Assembly: GCF_014655715.1 (NCBI RefSeq)
Contig: NZ_BNBM01000001.1
Location: 1,056,742-1,120,741, forward strand
Source: Streptomyces lanatus
Lineage (GTDB): Bacteria > Actinomycetota > Actinomycetes > Streptomycetales > Streptomycetaceae
DNA length: 64,000 nt
Direction: 5' to 3'
The position numbers and the translations under genes were made by a program. The notes beneath the pieces were generated by a model, which was not told the DNA's origin, did not search any database, and saw only the letters and a list, made by a program, of their open reading frames with translations. Below are positions 1 through 8,200 of this stretch, in pieces (position 1 is the first letter of the stretch; every line of letters starts with the position of its first letter).

Positions 1-106
1 GCCAGCCGCACAGCACGACCCAGGCCTCGATGACGTCACTTCGCCGCCTGAGCGGGTTGCGCCGCCACCGCCACAGCCGCACCTTCGTGCACTCGGACGC
101 AGCCAT
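1..106 (-). CDS. N-terminus of a Rv1733c-like membrane protein (partial)
   Basis: This reading frame is cut by the left edge. It starts with an ATG whose upstream GGGGG lies about 8 nt away, a good ribosome site. The visible residues run from MAASECTKV through the basic stretch RLWRWRRNPLRRRSD to a hydrophobic run (VIEAWVVLCGW) that looks like the start of a membrane segment. From memory, the WRWRRNPLRRRSD...EAWV pattern is typical of actinobacterial membrane proteins related to mycobacterial Rv1733c, whose function is unknown. It is transcribed away from the glycosidase locus and is separated from it by 150 bases. Only about 35 residues are visible, so the family call is moderate. Confidence 0.6.
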   Translation of the reverse strand, partial: MAASECTKVRLWRWRRNPLRRRSDVIEAWVVLCGW

Positions 107-184
107 GCCGACACCCCCTTGAGCACCGACAGCACATATCCAGTGTGCGCCCGATACGGCCATCGCGTGCGGTCGACGCCCCAT

Positions 185-199
185 TGAATGAAGCATTCA
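185..199. promoter_or_regulatory. Putative RpiR operator (distal), GH84 promoter
   Basis: TGAAT-N5-ATTCA, a perfect 5-5-5 inverted repeat. It matches the consensus TGRWT-N5-AWYCA found at most promoters of the 0-19 kb sugar locus. Its centre (192) lies exactly 32 bp from the next site (centre 224). Assignment to the local RpiR protein is inference. Confidence 0.6.
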
Positions 200-216
200 G
201 CATCTCTAGCATCTTC

Positions 217-231
217 TGGTGGATACATTCA
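217..231. promoter_or_regulatory. Putative RpiR operator (proximal), GH84 promoter
   Basis: TGGTG-N5-ATTCA, one mismatch from TGRWT-N5-AWYCA. It shares the block GATACATTCAC with the site at 16554. It ends 25 bp before the GTG of the GH84 gene, so occupancy would block transcription or early elongation. Confidence 0.55.
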
Positions 232-256
232 CCCCTGCCCGTCCCCGGGAGGACTC

Positions 257-3200
257 GTGCTGCCATCCGCTCGCGCAAGACGTCCACGGCGCCCGGTCTT
301 GGCCGTCACCACGGCCCTGCTGCTGACGCTCGGGCTCACCGCACCGGCCGCGGCGGCGGCCGCACCCGAGCCCCGCACCCCGGTTCCGCACGTCTGGCCG
401 AAGCCGAAGAGCCTGCACCCGGGCCAGGGCCGGCTCACCGTCCCGGACCGGGTCGTCGAGGTCGTCGGCCCGCACACAGACCCCTCCGCCCGGCGTCTGG
501 TCGAGTCGGTGCTGCGCGAGGCCGGTGCCGAGCACATCGTGACCGTGCCGGCGGGCGAGCGTCCGCCCGCCTCCCGTCTCACGGTCTACGTCGGCGGCCC
601 CGCCGAGAACACCGCCACCGGCCCGGCGCTGAAGCGGCTGGGCGCCAGGTCCCCGGCAGGTCTGCCCTCCGGCGGCTACGCCCTCGCCTCCGGCCGGTCC
701 CACGGCCGCGCCCTCGTCGCCCTCTCCGGCACCGACCCCACCGGCACCTTCTACGCCGCCCAGACCCTGCGCCAGCTCGTCACCGGTGACCGCCTGCCCG
801 CGCTGACCGTCCGCGACTGGCCCACGGCCGGGCTGCGCGGAGTCATCGAGGGTTTCTACGGCACCCCCTGGTCGCACGCCGAGCGCCTGGCGCAGCTCGA
901 CTTCTACGGCCGTACGAAGCAGAACGTCTACGTCTACTCCCCGAAGGACGACGACTACCTCCGCGCCCGCTGGCGCGACCCGTACCCGCCGGCCGACCTG
1001 GCCAGGCTCGGGGAACTGGTCGACCGGGCCCGCGCCAACCACGTCCGCTTCACCTACGCCCTCTCCCCCGGACTGTCCGTCTGCTACTCCTCGGACGCCG
1101 ACATCAAGGCGCTCACCGCCAAGTTCGCCTCGCTGTACGACATCGGGGTGCGCTCCTTCGCGATTCCGCTCGACGACATCAGTTACACCAAGTGGAACTG
1201 CCCCGCCGACGAGCGGGAGTTCGGGACGGGCGGGGGCGCGGCGGGCACCGCGCAGGCGCGGCTGCTCAACACGGTGTGGCGGGAGTTCACCGCCGGGCGC
1301 ACCGGTCTCCAGCCGCTGGAGATGGTGCCGACGGAGTACTCCGACCTCGCCGACTCCCCGTACAAGAAGGCGCTGCGGGAGAAGCTCGATCCGTCCGTGG
1401 TGGTGGAGTGGACCGGTGTCGGGGTGATCGCGCCGACGATCACCGCCGAGCAGGTCGAGCGGGCGCGTGCGGTGTACGGCCATCCGATCCTGGTCTGGGA
1501 CAACTACCCGGTGAACGACTACGTCACCAGCCGTCTCCTGCTCGGCCCCTACACCGGCCGCGAGCCGGGCGTGGCGAGCGCCGCGACCGGGGTGACCGCC
1601 AACCCGATGGTCCAGGCCGAGGCGAGCCGGATCGCGCTGTTCACCTCGGCGGCGTATCTGTGGAACCCGGAGTCCTACGACCCCCGGACCGCGTTCCTCG
1701 CCTCGGTGCGCGACCTCGCAGGGTCCGGGGACACCACGCACTGGCTGCGGATCTTCGCCGAGAACAGCTACTCCTCCCAGCTGGATCCGACCGAGTCACC
1801 GACGCTCTCCGCCCTGATCACCGCCTTCCGCAAGGCCTACGACGACGACAGCGGCCTCGACCGGGCCGCCGCCGCGCTCAAGGCCCACTTCTCCGAGATG
1901 GCCGCCACCCCGGCCGAGTTGCGCGCCCGTCTCGACAACCCCGGTTTCCTGAAGGAGACATCGGCCTGGCTGGACAAGCTCGGCCGCTACGGCAGCGCGG
2001 GCGGGACGGCGGTGGACCTGCTGCTCGCCGGGAAGCGCGGGGACGCGGAGGCCGTCTCGGCGTACTGGAACCGGCTCAGGGGTGAGCGCAAGGCGCTGGA
2101 CGCCATCCCCGAGCAGGTGTCCCCGGGGGTGATGGACCAGTTCCTCTACTCGGCGATGCTGGAACACGCCCCCGACCCCGGCGTCGACGCCTCCTTCACT
2201 CCCAACTCCCTTGATCTGAAGCCCGGTTCGTCCCGCACCGTGACCCTCGCCCTCTCCGACGAGCGGGCCACCGCCGACCGCACGGTCAGCTGGAGGCTGG
2301 ATGTACCCGAAGGGATCACGGCCTCCCCGGCCGAGGGCAGCGTGACCGTCCCCGCCGGGGGCAGCGCCTCGGCCACCGTCACCCTGACCGGCGACACACC
2401 CGGCGTGCACTCGCTAGTGGTGTCGGGGGACGGCGTCCTCAGCCGCGCCGTCCCGGTCCGGGTCACGGACGGCACCGGTTCGCCCCGCGCGCTGACGGCC
2501 AACTTCAGCGGCGCGTCGGTGAGTTCACTCGACCTCGACTCCGGCACGAGCACGGACATCACGGTCGGCGCCAACCCCGGCGAGGTCGTCGTCAGCGCGG
2601 ACGGGCGCACCGCGTATGCCGCCAACCAGGGCTCGAACACGGTCAGCGTGATCGACGTGGCGCGCGGCACGGTCACCGCCACGGTCGCGGTGGGCCGGGT
2701 TCCGGCCGGTCTCGCGCTCACCCCGGACGGGGACACGCTGTGGGTCGCGAACTACACGGACGGCACTGTGCAGCCTGTGGACACCGGCACCTTGAAGGCG
2801 GGGACGCCCGTCGCGGTCGGTTCAGGCCCGGAGAACTTGGCGATCACCCCGGACGGCAGGACCCTCTACGTGGCCAACATCCACGACAACACGGTCAGCC
2901 CCGTCGACCTGGCCACCGCGAGCGCCGGCCCGGCGATCCCCGTCGGCCCGCGCCCCTTCAACGTCGTCGCCGCGCCGGACGGCAGGACGGTGTACGTGTC
3001 CAACTCCGGCGGCTCGACGGTGACTCCGATCGACACGGCGACCCACGACACCGAACCGACGCTCCTGGTAACCGGCCAGGCCTACGGGCTCGGCCTGTCA
3101 CCGGACGGCCGGACGCTGTGGGTCAGCCCGAGTACGGGGGATTACGTCACGCCGGTCGACACGGTGACGGGGGCGCCCGGCGCCAAGGTCACGGTCGGGC

Positions 3201-3370
3201 GGTCCGCCTTCGACATCGGTCTGGACTGGAACGGCGGCACGGCGTACGTCACGGCGGCGGACGGCAACGCCCTCGTGCCGATCGACACGGCGTCCGGCGT
3301 GACCGGCACACCGCTCAGGACCGGCGCCTATCCGCTGGCCGTCGCGCTGACGCCGCTACCGGTGAAGTGA
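257..3370 (+). CDS. Secreted GH84 beta-N-acetylglucosaminidase with C-terminal beta-propeller
   Basis: A retaining exo-beta-N-acetylhexosaminidase of the GH84 (hyaluronidase/O-GlcNAcase-like) family, predicted to be exported. I chose the GTG at 257 because GGGAGG lies just upstream and the product then begins with a basic stretch and a hydrophobic signal ending in an Ala-rich region. An N-terminal GH84 b-type domain (about residues 35-185) is followed by the catalytic barrel, which starts at GVIEGFYGTPW (about 195). The catalytic Asp-Asp pair is in IPLDDISY (about 305). After the helical region comes a NEW3-like beta domain (about 660-730). The last 290 residues hold repeated blades of the type PDGRTLYVAN...PVD; I count six full blades plus a closing strand, a likely seven-bladed YVTN propeller. 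The stop abuts the stop of the convergent SIS gene. Family confidence is high; the glycan target is inferred. Confidence 0.9.
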   Translation: MLPSARARRPRRPVLAVTTALLLTLGLTAPAAAAAAPEPRTPVPHVWPKPKSLHPGQGRLTVPDRVVEVVGPHTDPSARRLVESVLREAGAEHIVTVPAGERPPASRLTVYVGGPAENTATGPALKRLGARSPAGLPSGGYALASGRSHGRALVALSGTDPTGTFYAAQTLRQLVTGDRLPALTVRDWPTAGLRGVIEGFYGTPWSHAERLAQLDFYGRTKQNVYVYSPKDDDYLRARWRDPYPPADLARLGELVDRARANHVRFTYALSPGLSVCYSSDADIKALTAKFASLYDIGVRSFAIPLDDISYTKWNCPADEREFGTGGGAAGTAQARLLNTVWREFTAGRTGLQPLEMVPTEYSDLADSPYKKALREKLDPSVVVEWTGVGVIAPTITAEQVERARAVYGHPILVWDNYPVNDYVTSRLLLGPYTGREPGVASAATGVTANPMVQAEASRIALFTSAAYLWNPESYDPRTAFLASVRDLAGSGDTTHWLRIFAENSYSSQLDPTESPTLSALITAFRKAYDDDSGLDRAAAALKAHFSEMAATPAELRARLDNPGFLKETSAWLDKLGRYGSAGGTAVDLLLAGKRGDAEAVSAYWNRLRGERKALDAIPEQVSPGVMDQFLYSAMLEHAPDPGVDASFTPNSLDLKPGSSRTVTLALSDERATADRTVSWRLDVPEGITASPAEGSVTVPAGGSASATVTLTGDTPGVHSLVVSGDGVLSRAVPVRVTDGTGSPRALTANFSGASVSSLDLDSGTSTDITVGANPGEVVVSADGRTAYAANQGSNTVSVIDVARGTVTATVAVGRVPAGLALTPDGDTLWVANYTDGTVQPVDTGTLKAGTPVAVGSGPENLAITPDGRTLYVANIHDNTVSPVDLATASAGPAIPVGPRPFNVVAAPDGRTVYVSNSGGSTVTPIDTATHDTEPTLLVTGQAYGLGLSPDGRTLWVSPSTGDYVTPVDTVTGAPGAKVTVGRSAFDIGLDWNGGTAYVTAADGNALVPIDTASGVTGTPLRTGAYPLAVALTPLPVK

Positions 3371-4135
3371 TCAGCTCGCGGTGCGCCGGATGCGTCCGGC
3401 GTACCGCTTCTCCAGCTCCAGGTTGCCCTCGAAGCCGCCGGGCACATTGGCCGAGACATACACCGGCGGACGCTCCCCGGCGGCGATGAGCTGGGCGGAC
3501 GCCTCCGCCACGGCCATCTGGACGAGCAGGACCCCGGTCAGAGTCGACAGCGCACACACCGCACCCCCGCCCGGCAGCTCCAGCAGCGCGTCGCCGCGCG
3601 GGGCGGCGTTGTCGAGGACGACGTCCGCGAGGTCGGCGAGCTTCTTGCCGCTCGGGTGCCCGGCGGGGACCGCGCGGGTGTGGGCGAGTGAGGTGAGGGC
3701 GAGGAGGCGGTGGCCGTGCTCCTTGGCCTTCAGGGCCATCTCCACGATGACGTTGTTGACGCCGGAGTTGGAGATCACGACGAAGAGGTCCTGGGGGCGG
3801 GGTGCGGCCAGGTCGTAGATCCGGGCGGCGACCCCGGCCCGGCGCTCAAGGAGCGGGTCGTCGAGGGCGCTCGGGGCCTCGCCGCCGTACAGGACGAGGT
3901 CGGCGATGCTGAGCCGGTTGGTCGGCACGAGTCCGCCGGCCCGGCCCGCGAGTTCGAGGACGATGGCCTGGGAGTGGCCGGTGCCGAAGGCCTGGATCAC
4001 ACCGTCCGCGCGGACGCAGTCGGCGATGAGCGCGGCGGCGCGGGCCACGTCGTCGCGGGCGGACTCGGTCAACCGGTCGAGGACGGCCATGCTTTCGCGC
4101 GCGAAGCGCCGGGCGCTCACGGACTCGTCGGACAC
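3371..4135 (-). CDS. SIS-domain protein (UPF0309-like, sugar-phosphate binding)
   Basis: A 254-residue single SIS-domain protein, probably cytosolic. SIS domains bind or isomerise phosphosugars. Visible motifs are IQAFGTGHSQAI (about 45-56), the phosphate-binding loop VVISNSGVNN (about 118-127) and a conserved LLALTSL strand. Length and the C-terminal ending GGFEGNLELEKRY match the UPF0309 family, whose reaction is not established to my knowledge. The GTG start is supported by GGAGTGA at a spacing of 3 nt. It is divergent from the RpiR regulator, which also has a SIS domain, and both probably share the control region at 4193-4224. I infer a role on a GlcNAc- or mannose-derived sugar phosphate. 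An isomerase/deaminase of the AgaS type is the main alternative. Confidence 0.8.
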   Translation of the reverse strand: MSDESVSARRFARESMAVLDRLTESARDDVARAAALIADCVRADGVIQAFGTGHSQAIVLELAGRAGGLVPTNRLSIADLVLYGGEAPSALDDPLLERRAGVAARIYDLAAPRPQDLFVVISNSGVNNVIVEMALKAKEHGHRLLALTSLAHTRAVPAGHPSGKKLADLADVVLDNAAPRGDALLELPGGGAVCALSTLTGVLLVQMAVAEASAQLIAAGERPPVYVSANVPGGFEGNLELEKRYAGRIRRTAS

Positions 4136-4192
4136 GCGTCACTCCCCACTGTCACCATCGATGGCTTGAACCACCCTACGCGACTTCATCGA

Positions 4193-4207
4193 TGAATCAA
4201 CCATTCA
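4193..4207. promoter_or_regulatory. Putative RpiR operator between SIS gene and regulator
   Basis: TGAAT-N5-ATTCA, a perfect inverted repeat that extends to ATGAAT/ATTCAT (4192-4208). It sits in the divergent 125-bp region between the SIS gene and the regulator, the expected place for autoregulation. A further lone half-site (AACCA) lies at 4169-4173. Confidence 0.6.
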
Positions 4208-4209
4208 TA

Positions 4210-4224
4210 TGGTCCTGGTATTCA
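4210..4224. promoter_or_regulatory. Second, weaker operator-like repeat before regulator
   Basis: TGGTC-N5-ATTCA, one mismatch from the consensus. Its centre lies 17 bp from the stronger site, unlike the 32-bp spacing at the other promoters, so it may be a minor site or a chance match. Confidence 0.35.
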
Positions 4225-4260
4225 CAAGGTGCGACATACGGTGGCTGATACCTTCTTTCC

Positions 4261-5142
4261 ATGCCCCCGACGGACGTCACCACACTGATCCGCACCGAGC
4301 TGCCCCGGCTGGCGGGCTCGCTACGGAAGGTCGGCGAGCTGATCCTGGAGGATCCGGCCGCCGTCACCCACTGCTCGGCCGCCGAGCTGGGCCGCCGCAC
4401 CGGCACCTCCCAGGCGACGGTGACCCGCTTCTGCCGCGCCATCGGCCTGGACTCCTATCAGCATCTGCTGATCGAGCTGGCCCAGGAGCGCGGTCGCGGC
4501 CAGGTCTCCGACTGGGGTACCGCCGAGATCGGCCCGGAGATCTCGCCCGACGACTCGCTGGAGCGGGTCGTGCAGGTGGTGGGCAACACCGATCTGCGTG
4601 CGGTGCAGCAGACCATCGACCGCATCGACCTCGACGCCATCGAGCGGGCGGCGCAGGCGGCGGCGCGGGCCCGCCGTATCGATGTGTACGGCGTCGGCGG
4701 CAGCGGGGCCGTGGCGCAGGAGACCGAGACCCGGCTGTTCCGGATCGGCTGTGCGGTGCGCGGCTGGACCGAGGTGCACGCGGCCGCCACCTCCGCCGCC
4801 CTGCTCACCCCGGCTGACGTGGCCATCGGCATCTCGCACTCCGGGGCCACCCGGGAGACGGTCGAGCCGCTGGAGCTGGCCAAGGAGCGCGGCGCCACGA
4901 CGGTGGCGATCACCTCCGACCCGCGTTCACCGCTGGCCAGGGCCGCCGACATCCGGCTCGTCTCGACCGCCTCGGAGACCAACTTCCTCACCGGCATCGG
5001 CGGCCGGCACTCGGTCCTGGTGCTGATCGACTGCCTCTACGTCCGGGTCGCCCAGCTGTCCTACCAGCGCGCGAGCGCCTCGCTGGCCCTGACCGACCAC
5101 ATCATCCCGCAGCACTCGGTGAAGTCCCGGCGGGCTCGCTGA
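4261..5142 (+). CDS. RpiR/MurR-family transcriptional regulator
   Basis: A 293-residue regulator with an N-terminal RpiR-type helix-turn-helix (about residues 1-80; AELGRRTGTSQATVTRFCRAIG is the DNA-reading part) and a C-terminal SIS domain (about 125-260; DVYGVGGSGAVAQE and AIGISHSGATRETVE are the phosphosugar loops). RpiR proteins usually repress sugar catabolic genes and respond to a sugar phosphate. It is the only dedicated regulator in the 0-19 kb locus. It lies next to the best palindromic site, and related sites precede the other transcription units. It is therefore my candidate for the regulator of the whole cluster. The effector is unknown; GlcNAc-6-phosphate or a mannose phosphate are guesses from the neighbouring enzymes. 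Confidence 0.9.
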   Translation: MPPTDVTTLIRTELPRLAGSLRKVGELILEDPAAVTHCSAAELGRRTGTSQATVTRFCRAIGLDSYQHLLIELAQERGRGQVSDWGTAEIGPEISPDDSLERVVQVVGNTDLRAVQQTIDRIDLDAIERAAQAAARARRIDVYGVGGSGAVAQETETRLFRIGCAVRGWTEVHAAATSAALLTPADVAIGISHSGATRETVEPLELAKERGATTVAITSDPRSPLARAADIRLVSTASETNFLTGIGGRHSVLVLIDCLYVRVAQLSYQRASASLALTDHIIPQHSVKSRRAR

Positions 5143-5155
5143 ACCCATCCGGCTC

Positions 5156-5170
5156 TGCATGGATGAACCA
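5156..5170. promoter_or_regulatory. Putative RpiR operator (distal), GH38 operon
   Basis: TGCAT-N5-AACCA, one mismatch from TGRWT-N5-AWYCA. Its centre (5163) is exactly 32 bp upstream of the next site (5195), the same geometry as at the GH84 promoter. Confidence 0.5.
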
Positions 5171-5187
5171 CCGAGAATTGGTCCGCA

Positions 5188-5202
5188 TGGTTGTTTGAAC
5201 CA
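5188..5202. promoter_or_regulatory. Putative RpiR operator (proximal), GH38 operon
   Basis: TGGTT-N5-AACCA, a perfect inverted repeat extending to ATGGTT/AACCAT (5187-5203). It lies 47 bp before the GH38 start codon and is the main candidate switch of the glycosidase-transporter operon. Confidence 0.6.
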
Positions 5203-5249
5203 TCCGCCGGTGCCAGGATGGGGCTCCCCCGAGCACTCGTAGGAGCCCC

Positions 5250-8200
5250 ATGCGCTTCCTCTCTGTCGAGTCGACCGAACTTTTCGCCGGTACCGAGGCC
5301 GATCCGCACCAGGTGGTGGCCGTCGAGATCGGGCATCTCCCCGGCCGCGGCGTCCTCCTCACCGTCGAGGGTCCGGGCATCCGGGGCACCGGCGAGACCA
5401 CCACCGCCCAGGACGGCACGGCACGCGCCGAGATAGCCGTGACCACGGACGGCCTCGCCCCCGGCGACCGCCGCCCGATCACGGTCACGGCCGCCGACGG
5501 CGACCGACTCGCCCACCACACGGCCGAGTTCACCGCCGCCGAACCCGGCTGGACCATGTTCATGGTCAGCCATTTCCACTACGACCCGGTCTGGTGGAAC
5601 ACCCAGGGCGCCTACACCGAGACCTGGGACGTCGCCGACGACCCCGCCACGACCGGACTGCCGGCCCGCACCTTCGACTCCCGCGGCCAGTCCGGGATGA
5701 GCCTGGTGCGGGCCCACTGCGATCTGGCCCGGCGCGACCCGGCGTACACCTTCGTGCTCGCGGAGGTCGACTACCTCAAGCCCTACTGGGACTCCTTCCC
5801 GGAGGAACGCGCCTTCCTGCGCCAGCTGATCCGCACCGGCCGCGTCGAGATCATGGGCGGCACCTACAACGAACCGAACACCAACCTCACCGGCGCCGAG
5901 GCGACCGTACGCAACGCCCTGTACGGCGACGGCTTCCAGCGCGGCATCATCGGGGCGTCGCCGGAGACGGCCTGGCAGCTGGACGCGTTCGGGCACGACC
6001 CCCAGTTCCCCGGGCTGATGGCGGACGCGGGGGTCGGCTCCAGCTCATGGGCGCGCGGCCCCTTCCACCAGTGGGGCCCCACCCTCTCCGTGTTCGGCGA
6101 GGAACCGCGGGATCCGCGACGGATGCAGTTCCCGGCGGAGTTCAGCTGGATCGCCCCGTCCGGACGCGGCCTGCTGACGGCCTACATGGTCAACCACTAC
6201 GGCGCCGGCTGGGCCATCGACAACGCACCGACCCTGCCCGAGGCGGAGGCCGCCGCGCTCAAGCTGTTCAAGGGCCTGAAGCAGGTGGCGCTCACCCGCA
6301 ACGTCCTGCTCCCCGTCGGCGGTGACTACGCGCCGCCGTGCCGCTGGGTGATGGACATCCACCGGGACTGGAACGCCCGTTACGTCTGGCCGCGTTTCAT
6401 CAGCGGTGTGCCGAAGGACTTCTTCGCCGCGGTGCGCGCGGAGCTGGACGCGGAGGGCCGCAAGGCATCCCCCCAGACCCGGGACATGAACCCGATCTAC
6501 ACCGGCAAGGACGTCTCCTACATCGACACCAAGCAGGCCCAGCGCCACGGCGAGACACTGCTCGCCGACGCGGAGGCCTGGGCGACGCTCGCCTCGCTGG
6601 TCACCGGCCACCCCTATCCGGACGCGGCGCTCGACAAGGCGTGGCGGCAGCTGATCTACGGCGCCCATCATGACGCCATCACCGGCTCGGAGTCGGACCA
6701 GGTCTACATCGATCTCCTCACCGGCTGGCGGGAACTCCACGACCTCGCCGGGACCGTCCACGCCGACGCCACCCAGGCCCTCGCCGACCATGTGACGCCG
6801 GGCGACGGCCCCGACCTGGTGGTCTTCAACTCCGCGACCTGGGAACGCGGTGACGTCCTGACCGTCGACGACCCGGGGCTGGTGCCCGCCGGACTCCCCG
6901 CCGTACGCGAGGACGGCCAACTCCATGTTGTCGTACCGGAGTTGCCCGGCATGGGCCTCAAGGCCCTCCCCCTCGTCGAGGGTTCGGCCCCCGGGTGGGC
7001 ACCCGGCGAGGGCCTGACCATCCGCAACGAGTTCTACGAGGTGACGGTCGACCCGGCACGCGGCGGCGGCGTCAGCAGCCTGCGCGGGCTCGCCGAGGGC
7101 GGCCGGGAGCTGCTGCGCCCCGGCGACATCGGCAACGAACTGCTCGTCCAGGAGGAGTACCCGAGGCACCCGCGCTTCGGCGAGGGCCCCTGGCATCTCA
7201 CACCGAACGGCACGACCGCCGCCCGCAGCCGGGACGTCACAGCCGACATCGATGTCGAGCACTCCCCCGCAGGCGCCCGGATCACCGTCCGAGCCGACCT
7301 CGGCCTCTTCCACTACACCCAACGCCTCACGCTGTGGAAGGGCGTCGACCGCCTCGACCTCACCACCACCCTCGACGGCCATGACGGCGCCGACCGTCTC
7401 ATCCGGGTCCGCTGGCCCTCCGACGTGCGCGGCGGGCTGCCGGTGCACGAGGTCGCCGACGCGGTGATCGGGCGCGGCTTCGGATTCGTCGAGGTGGACA
7501 GCGAGCGGTTCCCGTGGACGCTGGACAACCCGGCCAACACCTGGTTCGGGCTGGGCTCCACCGCGCGGGTCGCGGTCGAGGACGGCGAAGGCCGCCCGCT
7601 GGGCGAACGGTCCATCGGTGTCGCCGAGTTGGTGTACGCCTCCTGGGACGACGCCGGTGAACTGGGCACCGCGCTCGCGGCGGCCCTGGTGCGCGTCGGC
7701 GTCACGGCGACCTCGACGATCGCCGGGGGCCCGCGCTACGGCGACCTGGAGGTCGACTCCAATCTGCCCGACATCCGGATCGCGGTCGGCGCCCCCGAAC
7801 GCAACACGCTGGTCGCCGAGGCCCTCGGCCAGGACCCGGCGGCCGGCCGCGAACTGCGCCGCCAGCTCGCCGAGCGGGGCACGGCGGCCGTCTGGGTCGC
7901 ACCCCGCGCCGCGCTCCGCGAGGAATGGGTGCCCGGCGCCGACCTGCGCGACCTGGAGCGACTCCCGCTGCTGGTGGTCGCGGGCGCCGACGCCGAGGGC
8001 GACGCGAAAGCGGTCGACGCGCTGATCGCCGACCTGGACGACGCGGTCGTACGGGCCACGGCGGCGGGCGGCGGGGAGGCGCTGCCGCCCGGGGACGCGT
8101 GGGACGGGCGCGGCTTCGCGGTCCTGAACCGAGGCACGCCGGGCTGTGTCGTCACCGCGTCCGGCGACCTCCACATGTCGCTGATGCGCTCCTGCACCGG

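Noticed and set aside
206..1741. Long open frame on the minus strand opposite GH84
   Set aside because: A typical GC-rich shadow frame: low-complexity Arg/Gly/Val composition, no domain, and the plus-strand frame has clear catalytic motifs.
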